Assembly: GCF_022347545.1 (NCBI RefSeq)
Contig: NZ_JAKREW010000004.1
Coordinates: forward strand, 178,521 to 242,520
From: Terribium retamae
Lineage (GTDB): Bacteria; Pseudomonadota; Alphaproteobacteria; Rhizobiales; Rhizobiaceae
Direction: 5' to 3'
Length of the DNA: 64,000 bases
Below are positions 36,228 to 44,087 of the stretch, piece after piece; the first letter of the stretch is position 1, and each line of letters begins with the position of its first letter. The translations under genes and the position numbers were made by a program. The notes under the pieces were generated by a model. It ran no database searches and had not been told where the DNA came from. It worked only from the letters and a program-made list of their open reading frames with translations.

Positions 36228-36258
36228 AGCGAAGCACAACGACACGGAGTGCGCAGCG

Positions 36259-36648
36259 ATGACTGGGGAAAGTGATCGCATCGCCCGTGCCAGCGATTAT
36301 GTGCTCGGGCTTATGAACGAGCGCGACCGCGAGCGTGCGGAGCGCGACCTCGAGATCGATCCCGCCTTTCGCAACGCCGTGATGCAATTGGCCGAGCGCA
36401 TGCATTTGTTCGACCGAACTGCGGCGGAGGAAGCCAGCCGTCCATGGCAAGAGGTCGCCGCCCGCATTGCGGAGTTGCCGCAAATGTCACAAATCGGACA
36501 GGACAAAGCGGGCAAACGCATCATCGACGGACCGCATCCGCCCGTTGGTATCGGCCTGCACGCCTTGCAGGGTAGACTGGCCGTCGCGGTAGCCGCCGGT
36601 TTGATCATTGCTTTCGCGTTTGGCTATCTCGCCGGTCGCCTGAGCTGA
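36259..36648 (+). CDS. Anti-sigma-factor-like membrane protein (RskA type)
   Basis: 129 residues. The N-terminal part (about 8-50), ASDYVLGLMNERDRERAERD followed by LEIDPAFRNAVMQLAERMHLF, matches the anti-sigma domain of RskA-like proteins, in which DYVLGL and the acidic helix contact the sigma factor. One membrane helix near the C terminus (LAVAVAAGLIIAFAFGYLAG) would place the N terminus in the cytoplasm. There is no extracytoplasmic sensor domain and no sigma gene within the window, so it may be an orphan or a shortened version. Alternative: an unrelated protein with a similar helix. Confidence 0.65.
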   Translation: MTGESDRIARASDYVLGLMNERDRERAERDLEIDPAFRNAVMQLAERMHLFDRTAAEEASRPWQEVAARIAELPQMSQIGQDKAGKRIIDGPHPPVGIGLHALQGRLAVAVAAGLIIAFAFGYLAGRLS

Positions 36649-36663
36649 GGCAAGCAGTCCTCG

Positions 36664-37056
36664 TCAGGAAGCATCCGCTTCGTTCACTATGCTCACCGGA
36701 TCCATCGACGGCTCCCACAATTCGATCGGATTGCCTTCCGGATCATGAATGCGGGCAAAGCGCCCGACTTCCGAATCCCACTCGTCGCGCGTTTCGACAG
36801 CGATGCCTGCCGTGTTCAGGCAGGTGATCATACCGTCCAGGTCGTCAACACGGAAATCGATCAACCACTGCTGTTCGGCACGTCCAAACTATCCGGTATC
36901 TTCGGCGAAGAGGCTGATTATGGTGGGACCCGCGTCCTGCCGCCACACAGTCTTGGCGATGTCGTCGACGCCGAGATGGCGCTCGTACCACTCCGCCAGC
37001 AGCCTCGGATCGCGGGCACGGAAGAACATGCCGCCTATGCCGGTTATCCTCGCCAT
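36664..37056 (-). pseudogene. VOC-family (glyoxalase-like) protein gene with internal stop
   Basis: Read from ATG 37056, the frame encodes MARITGIGGMFFRARDPRLL and WYERHLGV, a typical VOC start, then meets TAG at 36891-36889 (codon 56) inside EDTG*FGRAEQQW. The same frame continues without another stop to 36664 with DFRVDDLDG and DPEGNPIELWEP, the VOC C-terminal metal-binding end. In relatives this position is usually tyrosine, so a single change of TAC or TAT to TAG explains it. The protein would be truncated at 55 residues. A sequencing error or rare readthrough is possible. Confidence 0.8.
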
Positions 37057-37145
37057 GTCGTCCCTCCAATCCGCAGCGCTGCGATGCCCAAACCTGGCAC
37101 ATCAGAAAGAACGAAAGGGCACCCTGAAGCAGCTTCCCAACCACG

Positions 37146-37601
37146 CTAAAATGTCCGCTTCATCAGCATCAGCGGCTCGCCGTCGATGACCATCCGCTCG
37201 GCGACCACCCAGCCCAGCTTGGCGTAGAGCGCCTCCGCGGCGTCAGTATAGAGATAAAGCTGATCACAGCCGACCGAGCGGGCATGTTTCTCGACAATTT
37301 CGACCAGTAAGCGGCTTAGTCCGCGTCCGCGATAGGGCTCCGCAACGACCAATCCGGCAAGCCAGGGCGAGACGTCGTGCAGCGGTTCGATCTCCTCGCG
37401 CACGAACAGGCATGAGCCAGCCAGTTCGCCGTCGACCTCAGCGACGAAACCGGCCTCGTAACCATCTCCGTCGATCAGGTTCGCCAGACCAGCCGCATCC
37501 GCTTCCCGCGAGATCTTGCCGTCCTCGAAGAAGGTGATCTGTCGCAGTCCCGTAAGCGGCCCAATGTCGGGATGCCGCATCTTGCGGATGGTGGGGGACA
37601 T
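37146..37601 (-). CDS. GNAT-family N-acetyltransferase
   Basis: 151 residues. The acetyl-CoA binding motif A is AGLVVAEPYRGRGLSRLL (about 85-102), with YRGRGLS giving the R/QxxGxG pattern; the C-terminal LGWVVAERMVIDGEPLMLM is normal for the family. AGGAGA lies 7 bases before the ATG at 37601. GNAT enzymes acetylate amines on small molecules or proteins; the substrate is not predictable. It lies between the bmpA terminator and the VOC pseudogene, apparently as a single gene. Confidence 0.85.
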   Translation of the reverse strand: MSPTIRKMRHPDIGPLTGLRQITFFEDGKISREADAAGLANLIDGDGYEAGFVAEVDGELAGSCLFVREEIEPLHDVSPWLAGLVVAEPYRGRGLSRLLVEIVEKHARSVGCDQLYLYTDAAEALYAKLGWVVAERMVIDGEPLMLMKRTF

Positions 37602-37703
37602 CGTGGTTCTCCTGGCGGAGCACATACGCATGCGGGAGACAGCTGCCGACACTGGCGCAATTCGCAAGGTTCAAAAAGTGCGGCGTCGATAGACCAAGTC
37701 GCC

Positions 37704-37736
37704 AAAAAAAGAACCGCCGGACTCTCGCCCGGCGGT
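37704..37736 (-). terminator. Intrinsic terminator of the BMP gene
   Basis: On the minus strand, ACCGCCGG with its complement CCGGCGGT (plus-strand 37713-37720 and 37729-37736), an 8-base loop, and then seven T residues (A run at 37704-37710). It lies about 26 bases after the bmpA stop. Confidence 0.93.
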
Positions 37737-37761
37737 GCTTCATTCGCTGCTCAGGAACAGA

Positions 37762-38751
37762 TCAATAAGGGCACTTGTTGTCGCTAGAGTAGTCGTGCAC
37801 TTCGATCTTTCCGGCGATGATCTCTTCCTTGGCCTTGTCGGCCGCGGCCTTCATCTCGGCGGTGATGAGATCCTTGTTGTTGTCGTCCATGGCGTAGTCC
37901 ACACCACCTTCCTTGAGGCCGAGATTGTTGATGCCGCCTGTGAACTTGCCGTCCTTGGCATCCATGAACGCGCTGTAGACAGCGACGTCGACGCGCTTCA
38001 GCATCGAGGTCAGAACCTTGCCCGGCTGCAAGCCGTTCTGGTTGGAATCGACACCGATGCCGAGCTTGCCGGCATCCGCAGCCGCCTGCAGAACACCGAC
38101 GCCCGTGCCGCCGGCTGCCGCGTAGATCACGTCGGCACCCTGGTCGATCTGGGTCTTGGCGATTTCACCACCCTTGGCCGGATCGTTCCAGGCTGCCGGC
38201 GTGTCGCCGGTCATGTTGTAGATCACGTCCGTCGCGCCGTTCGCCTTGGCACCGCCGACGTAGCCGCAGCCGAACTTGCGGATCAGCGGAATGTCCATGC
38301 CGCCGATGAAGCCGACCTTTTTGGTCTTGGAGGCCATCGCGCCGAGCAGGCCGACGATGTAGGAGCCTTCCTGTTCCTTGAACTTCAGCGAGCGCACATT
38401 CGGCAGATCGACCTGATCGTCGATGATGGCGAACTTCAGCTCCGGATATTCCTTGGCCACCTTGGTCAGCGAATCGACCCAGGAGAAACCAGCCATGACG
38501 ATCGGGCTGCGGCCGTCTTCGGCGAAGCGGCGAAGCGCCTGCTCGCGCTGCGAGGCATTGGACACTTCGAATTCGACGTAAGAGACGCCGCTCTCCTTCT
38601 TGAACTTCTCGGCGCCATTATAGGCAGCTTCGTTGAAGGATTTGTCGAACTTCCCGCCCAGATCGTAGAGCAGCGCCGGCTTGATGTCTTCGGCCATGGC
38701 CGGGAAGGCCAGCGCGGTTGCGGCCAGAAGGCCGAGAACGATACGTTTCAT
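37762..38751 (-). CDS. BMP-family nucleoside-binding periplasmic protein
   Basis: 329 residues with a signal peptide (MKRIVLGLLAATALAFPAMA) and no lipobox, as usual in rhizobia. The mature part follows the BMP/Med family: ALLYDLGGKFDKSFNEAAYNGAE, EGSYIVGLLGAMASKTKKVGFIGGMDIP and GVDSNQNGLQPGKVLTSMLK. It captures nucleosides and delivers them to the permeases encoded at 32-34 kb. It is a single gene with its own terminator, separated from the importer operon by about 2 kb, so its higher expression could be set independently. Start ATG 38751; a GTG three codons earlier is less well placed. Confidence 0.93.
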   Translation of the reverse strand: MKRIVLGLLAATALAFPAMAEDIKPALLYDLGGKFDKSFNEAAYNGAEKFKKESGVSYVEFEVSNASQREQALRRFAEDGRSPIVMAGFSWVDSLTKVAKEYPELKFAIIDDQVDLPNVRSLKFKEQEGSYIVGLLGAMASKTKKVGFIGGMDIPLIRKFGCGYVGGAKANGATDVIYNMTGDTPAAWNDPAKGGEIAKTQIDQGADVIYAAAGGTGVGVLQAAADAGKLGIGVDSNQNGLQPGKVLTSMLKRVDVAVYSAFMDAKDGKFTGGINNLGLKEGGVDYAMDDNNKDLITAEMKAAADKAKEEIIAGKIEVHDYSSDNKCPY

Positions 38752-38901
38752 AGGATCCACACCCCTGAGGTTTATTTTTCCAGTCTGCCGCAGGGCCGGG
38801 TCCGGCCCGGCTTGCGACGTCCGGCAGGAGCTGTTCCCTCCCGCTCAAGCTTTATCTTGCACGGCTAGGGACAAAATTCACGTGGAATTTTGACCCTTTG
38901 G

Positions 38902-38930
38902 AAAAAGCATGGCGCCGAAGCGGCGCCATG
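38902..38930 (-). terminator. Intrinsic terminator of msrA
   Basis: On the minus strand CATGGCGCC-GCTTC-GGCGCCATG (plus-strand arms 38908-38916 and 38922-38930) followed by CTTTTTC. Perfect 9-base stem, 67 bases after the msrA stop. Confidence 0.85.
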
Positions 38931-38996
38931 GAAAACCGTTTCTGAATGGGATGCTGAAGGTGGTCAAAGCCAGCCTTCGCCACCTCGCCCCTGGTG

Positions 38997-39665
38997 TCAG
39001 GCTGTCGCGTTGGCGGCAGGTATGGCGCAACTCACGCCTGTCCCCTTAAGCCCACAGTAGCCGTAAGGGTTTTTCGCCAGATATTGCTGGTGATCCTCTT
39101 CGGCAAAGTAGAATTCGGGCGCCGGTGCAATCTCGGTCGTGATCTTGTCGCGGCCGGCGGCGCGCAACGAAGCCTGATAGGCGTCGCGCGAAGCGACTGC
39201 GGCCTGCTGCTGGGCGTCCGAGAAAGTATAGATGGCGGAACGATAGGTAGTGCCGACATCATTTCCCTGGCGCATCCCTTGCGTGGGATCATGCGCCTCC
39301 CAGAATATCTTCAGCAGTTCCGCATAAGAGACGACCTTTGGATCGAACACCACCAATACGACCTCGGCATGCCCGGTAAGACCGGTGCATGTTTCCTGAT
39401 AGGTCGGGTTGGGCGTGATGCCACCGGCATAGCCGACAGCCGTCACCCACACGCCTTCGGTCTGCCAGAACAGCCGCTCGGCGCCCCAGAAGCAGCCAAG
39501 GCCAAACAGCGCCGTTTCCAGTCCTTCGGGATAAGGTCCTTTCAGCGGCCGTTTCGAAACATAGTGCTTCGATGCGGTCGGGATCGGCCGGTCGCGGCCG
39601 GGCAATGCCTCTTCGGGCTTCGGCAGATTGATCTTCTTGTTCAACATGTCACTGAGGAAAAACAC
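38997..39665 (-). CDS. msrA: Peptide-methionine (S)-S-oxide reductase
   Basis: 222 residues from a GTG at 39665, eight bases after GGGAGA. The catalytic motif [13 protein letters not shown] is at about 55-67. The domain continues with [21 protein letters not shown] and [12 protein letters not shown], and the C-terminal region has [12 protein letters not shown], where recycling cysteines are expected. It repairs methionine-S-sulfoxide in proteins and free amino acid. The N-terminal extension of about 45 residues before the catalytic domain is usual in rhizobial MsrA. Single gene. Confidence 0.95.
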   Translation of the reverse strand: MFFLSDMLNKKINLPKPEEALPGRDRPIPTASKHYVSKRPLKGPYPEGLETALFGLGCFWGAERLFWQTEGVWVTAVGYAGGITPNPTYQETCTGLTGHAEVVLVVFDPKVVSYAELLKIFWEAHDPTQGMRQGNDVGTTYRSAIYTFSDAQQQAAVASRDAYQASLRAAGRDKITTEIAPAPEFYFAEEDHQQYLAKNPYGYCGLKGTGVSCAIPAANATA

Positions 39666-39716
39666 GAGATGTCTCCCTGTTTCGTCGACTTCTAGTTCGC
39701 TGCAGACGCCGGAATG

Positions 39717-40043
39717 TTACGCACCGACCGCGAAATTCCCTGTCCGTCGCTGCCGGCGATAAGCGACCGCATAGAGCAGGAAGGCCAGCATCGCGAAGAG
39801 CACGAAGCCCGGCAGATCGAGCACCTTGTCGATCACCGAATCCCAGGCGGCCGCACCTGCCTTTTCACGTATGAACGCTTCCGTCCTGGCCAATGTATCG
39901 GGCGAAACCGCGCTCCAACTCACCTTAAGCGGCGTCATCACCAGATTTGAAGCCGCGACGGTGCGGGTGGCGTCGAGCACAGCCATGATGACGGCGATGG
40001 CCAACGCCACCATGGCGGCAAGTCTGAACAGGAAACGGAACAT
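39717..40043 (-). CDS. Small two-helix membrane protein, unknown function
   Basis: 108 residues from ATG 40043. Two membrane segments: LFRLAAMVALAIAVIMAVLD near the N terminus and LPGFVLFAMLAFLLYAVAYR near the C terminus, with a soluble loop of about 50 residues between (SPDTLARTEAFIREKAGAAA). It is a rhizobial protein sometimes listed as PetM-like because of its C-terminal helix, which I regard as misleading. It is 51 bases upstream of msrA in the same direction and may be cotranscribed. Confidence 0.75.
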   Translation of the reverse strand: MFRFLFRLAAMVALAIAVIMAVLDATRTVAASNLVMTPLKVSWSAVSPDTLARTEAFIREKAGAAAWDSVIDKVLDLPGFVLFAMLAFLLYAVAYRRQRRTGNFAVGA

Positions 40044-40081
40044 GCAGACCTTTCCAGCGTCTGTTTGCCCTACAGATATGG

Positions 40082-40131
40082 CGTGCGGCCTCAGCATGCA
40101 ATTGGCCGTGCGGCCTCAGCGTGCAATTGGC
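40082..40131. repeat. Tandem duplication, 25-bp unit x2
   Basis: CGTGCGGCCTCAGCATGCAA plus TTGGC occurs at 40082-40106 and again at 40107-40131 with one change (A to G at unit position 15). It lies in the 450-base gap 40044-40493 between a small membrane protein gene and tRNA-Ser. The remainder of this gap shows no gene I can support. Confidence 0.85.
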
Positions 40132-40493
40132 GCAGCGACGATAAAAGCAACAGCCGAAGCATAGCTCGACCCTTTCTCTGCCGTGATGCAGCTAGGTCAA
40201 CACCTTCTGGAGGCGATATCCCTTTTCGATCACGCAGGAGGCGCTGAACCGGCAATCCTGACCTTTCGAAAGAAACCACGAAGAAGCGTCACGATTACGG
40301 TCGATATGACTTGGCATTCGCCGCCGGATCGACTAGATGAGCCCCGCGCGCCCAAAGCTTCGACGGCTCAGGGCGCCGGAAACGGATTGGTCGTCGGTCG
40401 AGGCACAATCCCACGCGAACCAGGGTTCGGTTTCAGAACGGGATGCGCTCCCGACGACCGGCGTGGCGAAACCGGCCGCGACAGCGCCAGGAC

Positions 40494-40583
40494 GGAGAGG
40501 TGGCCGAGTGGTTGAAGGCGCACGCCTGGAAAGTGTGTATACGGGGAACCGTATCGCGGGTTCGAATCCCGCTCTCTCCGCCA
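40494..40583 (+). tRNA. tRNA-Ser (anticodon GGA)
   Basis: Ninety bases including encoded CCA (40581-40583). The acceptor stem is GGAGAGG paired with TCTCTCC (one G-U), discriminator G at 40580. The anticodon loop CTGGAAA gives GGA, on a CACGC/GTGTG stem. The long variable arm TACGG-GGAA-CCGTA and the T arm around GGTTCGAATCC are typical of class II serine tRNA. It reads UCC and UCU. Genes on the right side are accessory in character, which makes this a candidate integration site, but no repeat of its 3' end was found by eye. Confidence 0.97.
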
Positions 40584-40656
40584 AAAATCTCATAACACCA
40601 ATGAATTCGATCGCTTAATCGACCAACAGAGCATTTCGAGGTCGAAGCGTCCCTGA

Positions 40657-40878
40657 TCAGTCAGGCCTCGCGAACAGGATGAGACTTCTGTCCAATCCAG
40701 GATACGAAGTTCCGCGCGCGCCAAGCTCCCTCTCCGATTTTTGGTGAAAAACCACACCAGCTGCTCCGAATTCAAGGAACAACTGCTTGAATTCGTCTGC
40801 CGTATCAACGGTGATCGAGGTCGACAAAAGGTGCTCCTTCTGGCGAAGGTCTCCAACATAAAGAAGCTCACCAAGCAT
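40657..40878 (-). pseudogene. Truncated VOC-family protein remnant
   Basis: A 73-codon frame whose sequence, VDTADEFKQLFLEFGAAGVV then FHQKSERELGARG and SLILFARPD, matches the second half of bleomycin-resistance/glyoxalase family proteins (normal length about 120-140). The N-terminal half is missing and the RDPDGN loop is degraded to SYPGLDRS. It lies 73 bases from tRNA-Ser and points toward it. Most likely a leftover of a gene cut by a recombination event. Confidence 0.6.
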
Positions 40879-40950
40879 GCGCTGCAGAGACCTTTTCGGC
40901 TATCGTGAACGTCAGACAGCGCAAATCATCGAGCGGACAGGGCAAGACTC

Positions 40951-42165
40951 ATGACTTTCGACTATTGCGTCGTCGGCGGCGGCATCGTCGGCCTGGCGAC
41001 GGCCATGCGGCTGCTCGAGACATATCCCGGCAGCAGCCTGATACTGCTGGAGAAGGAGGAGGCCCTCGGCAAGCACCAGACCGGCCACAACAGCGGCGTC
41101 ATCCATGCCGGCATCTACTATCCGCCGGGCAGCCTGAAGGCCGAACTCTGCCGCAGGGGTGCGGATGCCACCAAGGCGTTCTGCCAGGAAAACGGCATCC
41201 GCTTCGATGTCTGTGGCAAATTGCTCGTTGCCACCTCCGCGCTCGAAATGCAGCGCATGGAGGCACTCTACGAACGCTCGAAGCGGAACACGATCGAAGT
41301 CCATCGCGTCAGCGATGGCGAATTGAAGGAGCGGGAACCGAACATTCGCGGTCTCGGCGCGCTTTTTGTGCCCTCGACCGGCATCGTCAGCTATGCCGAC
41401 GTCTGCGAGGCCATGGGGCACCGTATCAAGGTGCTCGGCGGCGAGATCCGCCTTTCGACGCGCGTCACCGGCATTCGCGAAGCCGCCGGTTGCGTGGATA
41501 TCACGTCGGCCGGCGAAAACTGGCAGGTGAGAAAACTGGTGGTCTGCGGCGGTCTCCAGTCGGACCGCTTGGCTGTGCTCGCAGGACTTTCGATCGAGCA
41601 TCGCATCATTCCCTTCCGGGGCGAATACTATCGCCTTCCGGCAGCGAGGAACGGCATCGTCCGCCATCTGATCTATCCCGTCCCCGACCCCGCTTTGCCC
41701 TTCCTCGGCGTACACCTCACGCGGATGATCGACGGCAGCGTCACGGTGGGGCCGAATGCCGTGATCGGTTTTGCCCGCGAGGGCTATCCGCGGCTGTCAT
41801 TCAACGTTTCGGACCTGGCTGACTACGCGCTGTTCCCCGGCTTCTGGAAGACCGTGTTTGCCAACCGAGGATCCGCACTGAAGGAACTGCGCAATTCGTT
41901 CTGGAAACCCGGCTATCTGGAGGAGTGTCGAAAATACTGCCCAAGCCTGAACCTTGCCGACCTACTCCCACACGAGGCAGGTATCCGCGCGCAAGCTGTG
42001 CGGAAAGACGGCGCCCTCATCCATGATTTTCTGTTCGCACAAACGGACCGCATGCTGCACGTTTGCAACGCCCCCTCGCCTGCCGCCACCTCGGCGCTCC
42101 CGATTGCGGAGATGATCGTGAAGCGTTTGGTAGATCGACGGCATGTCGGGATAGCGGCTAGCTGA
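40951..42165 (+). CDS. lhgO: L-2-hydroxyglutarate oxidase
   Basis: 404 residues. FAD motif YCVVGGGIVGLATAMRLL at about 5-22, then the LhgO/YgaF hallmark HQTGHNSGVIHAGIYYPPG (47-65) and later LPHEAGIRAQAVR. It oxidises L-2-hydroxyglutarate to 2-oxoglutarate at the membrane, passing electrons to quinone. The aldehyde dehydrogenase at 42.3 kb, a possible 2-oxoglutarate semialdehyde dehydrogenase, would give the same product, so both could feed the citrate cycle from the same catabolic region. Its 3' end overlaps a decayed minus-strand frame by a few bases. Confidence 0.92.
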   Translation: MTFDYCVVGGGIVGLATAMRLLETYPGSSLILLEKEEALGKHQTGHNSGVIHAGIYYPPGSLKAELCRRGADATKAFCQENGIRFDVCGKLLVATSALEMQRMEALYERSKRNTIEVHRVSDGELKEREPNIRGLGALFVPSTGIVSYADVCEAMGHRIKVLGGEIRLSTRVTGIREAAGCVDITSAGENWQVRKLVVCGGLQSDRLAVLAGLSIEHRIIPFRGEYYRLPAARNGIVRHLIYPVPDPALPFLGVHLTRMIDGSVTVGPNAVIGFAREGYPRLSFNVSDLADYALFPGFWKTVFANRGSALKELRNSFWKPGYLEECRKYCPSLNLADLLPHEAGIRAQAVRKDGALIHDFLFAQTDRMLHVCNAPSPAATSALPIAEMIVKRLVDRRHVGIAAS

Positions 42166-42314
42166 GGCTCGGCCCGAGCATCGCGAAGTGGACGACGCCG
42201 AACAGCGCCCCGCTGCCGAACGCGCCAGTCCAAACGCCGTAGCGGTTCAACGCGTTGACGCCGCGAAACAGATGTCGCCGAGCCTGAGTTCGGGCACGAG
42301 CACCTTCTCGACAT
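42158..42314 (-). pseudogene. Frameshifted C-terminal fragment, unknown membrane protein
   Basis: On the minus strand one frame reads TYVEKVLVPELRLGD and then runs to a stop, while the next frame continues LFRGVNALNRYGVWTGAFGS and ALFGVVHFAMLGPSLS up to a stop at 42158. Joined they look like the end of one protein with a hydrophobic tail, broken by a shift of one base. I do not recognise the family. Weak evidence, but it explains the gap between lhgO and the aldehyde dehydrogenase. Confidence 0.4.
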
Positions 42315-42322
42315 AAGTCTGG

Positions 42323-43759
42323 CTAGGGCAACGTGTAAGAGGTCTTCACGGTGGTGTAGAACTCTGCAGCATAGCGACCCTGTTCGCGTGGTCCGTAGGA
42401 TGAGCCTTTCCGCCCGCCAAAGGGCACGTGATAGTCCACCCCGGCGGTTGGCAGGTTGACCATCACCATCCCGGATTCGGCGTTCCGCTTATAGTGACTG
42501 GCGTGTTTGAGACTCGTCGTGCAGATTCCTGCCGTAAGCCCGAATTCGGTGTCGTTGGCAAGCGCCAGCGCCTCATCATAGTCTTTGACCCGAATGACCG
42601 AGGCGACCGGACCAAAGATCTCCTCCCGGTTGATACGCATCTCGGACGTCGTTTCAATGAATAGCGCCGGCTCCAAGTAGTATCCTGGCGTCCCCCGCTC
42701 CAGCTGAGAGCCGCCCCACGCAAGCTTGGCCCCCTCAGCCTCGCCAATCGCGATGTAGGACAGGTCTTGATCGAGCTGATTTTGATCCACGACGGGCCCA
42801 ATATGCGTTCCATCCTTGAGCGCGTCATCGACGACAAGCTTGCCCAGCCGCTCCTTGAGCGCGTCGACAAAGGAGTCGTGTATCTTGTCCGTCACGATCA
42901 GGCGGGACGAGGCAGTGCAACGCTGACCGGTGGAGAAGAAGGCGCCGTTCGCAGCACATTCAACGGCGGTTTGGAGATCCGCATCATCCAGAATGACGAG
43001 CGGATTCTTTCCTCCGAGTTCGAGCTGGAATTTGCGCATGTGTTCGACACTGCTGGCAGCAACCTTCCTGCCTGTCGCGACCGAGCCAGTGAAACTGATC
43101 GCATGCACATCGCGACTGGCAAGAAGCGCATCGCCAACAACTGAACCGCGACCCATCACCAGATTGAAGACGCCGTCAGGAACACCGGACCGGATGATGA
43201 TGTCGGCAAGCGCCCAAGCTGAGCCAGGCACCAGGTCGGCGGGCTTGAAGACGACGCAGTTTCCATAGGCGAGCGCCGGTGCGATCTTCCAGGCAGGGAT
43301 CGCGATCGGAAAATTCCAGGGCGTGATGATTCCCACGACGCCAACCGGCTCGCGTGTTATGTCAACGTCGACGCCTGGGCGAACGGAAGGCAGCTTCTCG
43401 CCGGACAGGCGCAGGGTTTCACCCGCGAAGAAGCCGAATATCTGGCCCGCTCGGACGACCTCACCAATGGCTTCGCCCAGCGTCTTGCCTTCTTCTCGCG
43501 CCAGCAACCTGCCCAGTTCCTCCCTGCGGGCCAACAACTCTGTCGAAACCTTTTGCAGGATGTCGTGCCGGAGCTGGATGCTCGACCGCGACCAGGACCT
43601 GGACGCCTGTTTGGCCGCAGCGATGGCGGCTTCGGCGTCCTGCCGGGACCCACGGACATAGATGCCGATGACGTCTCGGGTGTTCGAAGGATTGATGTTG
43701 TCTGCCGCCTCGGCCGAGTTCGTCCATTGCCCGGCGATGAAATTCTGATGCACGGTCAT
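42323..43759 (-). CDS. NAD(P)-dependent aldehyde dehydrogenase (ketoglutarate-semialdehyde dehydrogenase-like)
   Basis: 478 residues. Catalytic Cys in FFSTGQRCTASSRLIV (about 285) and general base Glu in FQLELGGKNPLVI (about 253); cofactor site ITPWNFPIAIPAWKIAPAL and FTGSVATGRKVA. The EREGKTLGEA-like segment (REEGKTLGEAIGE) and overall layout resemble 2,5-dioxovalerate/ketoglutarate semialdehyde dehydrogenases, but succinate-semialdehyde-type activity is possible. It follows the TRAP binding-protein gene after a 328-base gap that holds decayed sequence. Confidence 0.88.
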   Translation of the reverse strand: MTVHQNFIAGQWTNSAEAADNINPSNTRDVIGIYVRGSRQDAEAAIAAAKQASRSWSRSSIQLRHDILQKVSTELLARREELGRLLAREEGKTLGEAIGEVVRAGQIFGFFAGETLRLSGEKLPSVRPGVDVDITREPVGVVGIITPWNFPIAIPAWKIAPALAYGNCVVFKPADLVPGSAWALADIIIRSGVPDGVFNLVMGRGSVVGDALLASRDVHAISFTGSVATGRKVAASSVEHMRKFQLELGGKNPLVILDDADLQTAVECAANGAFFSTGQRCTASSRLIVTDKIHDSFVDALKERLGKLVVDDALKDGTHIGPVVDQNQLDQDLSYIAIGEAEGAKLAWGGSQLERGTPGYYLEPALFIETTSEMRINREEIFGPVASVIRVKDYDEALALANDTEFGLTAGICTTSLKHASHYKRNAESGMVMVNLPTAGVDYHVPFGGRKGSSYGPREQGRYAAEFYTTVKTSYTLP

Positions 43760-43819
43760 TCTGGTATTTTTTCCTGCTGGCGCTGTTCGCCTGATGGGAA
43801 CATTGGTCTACTGAACCGA

Positions 43820-44060
43820 AAGTCTAACTGCCCTGCTTGGGACACAAGTTTTCGAAGGTGATGACGGCCCGGCGGTTGCCGGTGAAGCTCGAATAGAGCG
43901 GCCGCCGGTCCGCCTGGCAGCATCAAGCATGGCGCGTGCCGGTAACACCGGCAACGTCAATCTGTTGAACCTTGCGCCCGCGACGAGTCCTACACTCCGC
44001 GCACTGCCTGCGGCTTCAAATTGAATCAGGCGTACCGTGCTTCCAATGAGCGCCGGAGCA
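43820..44060 (-). pseudogene. Decayed gene fragments between dctP and aldehyde dehydrogenase
   Basis: The gap 43760-44087 contains an N-terminal-looking piece, VRLIQFEAAGSARSVGLVAG, resembling the start of fumarylacetoacetate hydrolase or GguC/AraD1-like proteins, soon followed in another frame by PLYSSFTGNRRAVITFENLC, a C-terminal-looking piece ending at a stop. The middle of any such protein is absent. This suggests a gene removed by internal deletion. Neither assignment is firm. Confidence 0.35.
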
Positions 44061-44087
44061 GCGACTGGCTCCGGCGCGCCAAGACCT

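Noticed and set aside
38752..38900. Purine-responsive riboswitch before the BMP gene
   Set aside because: The leader is short and GC-rich and I could not find the conserved junction bases of a purine aptamer.
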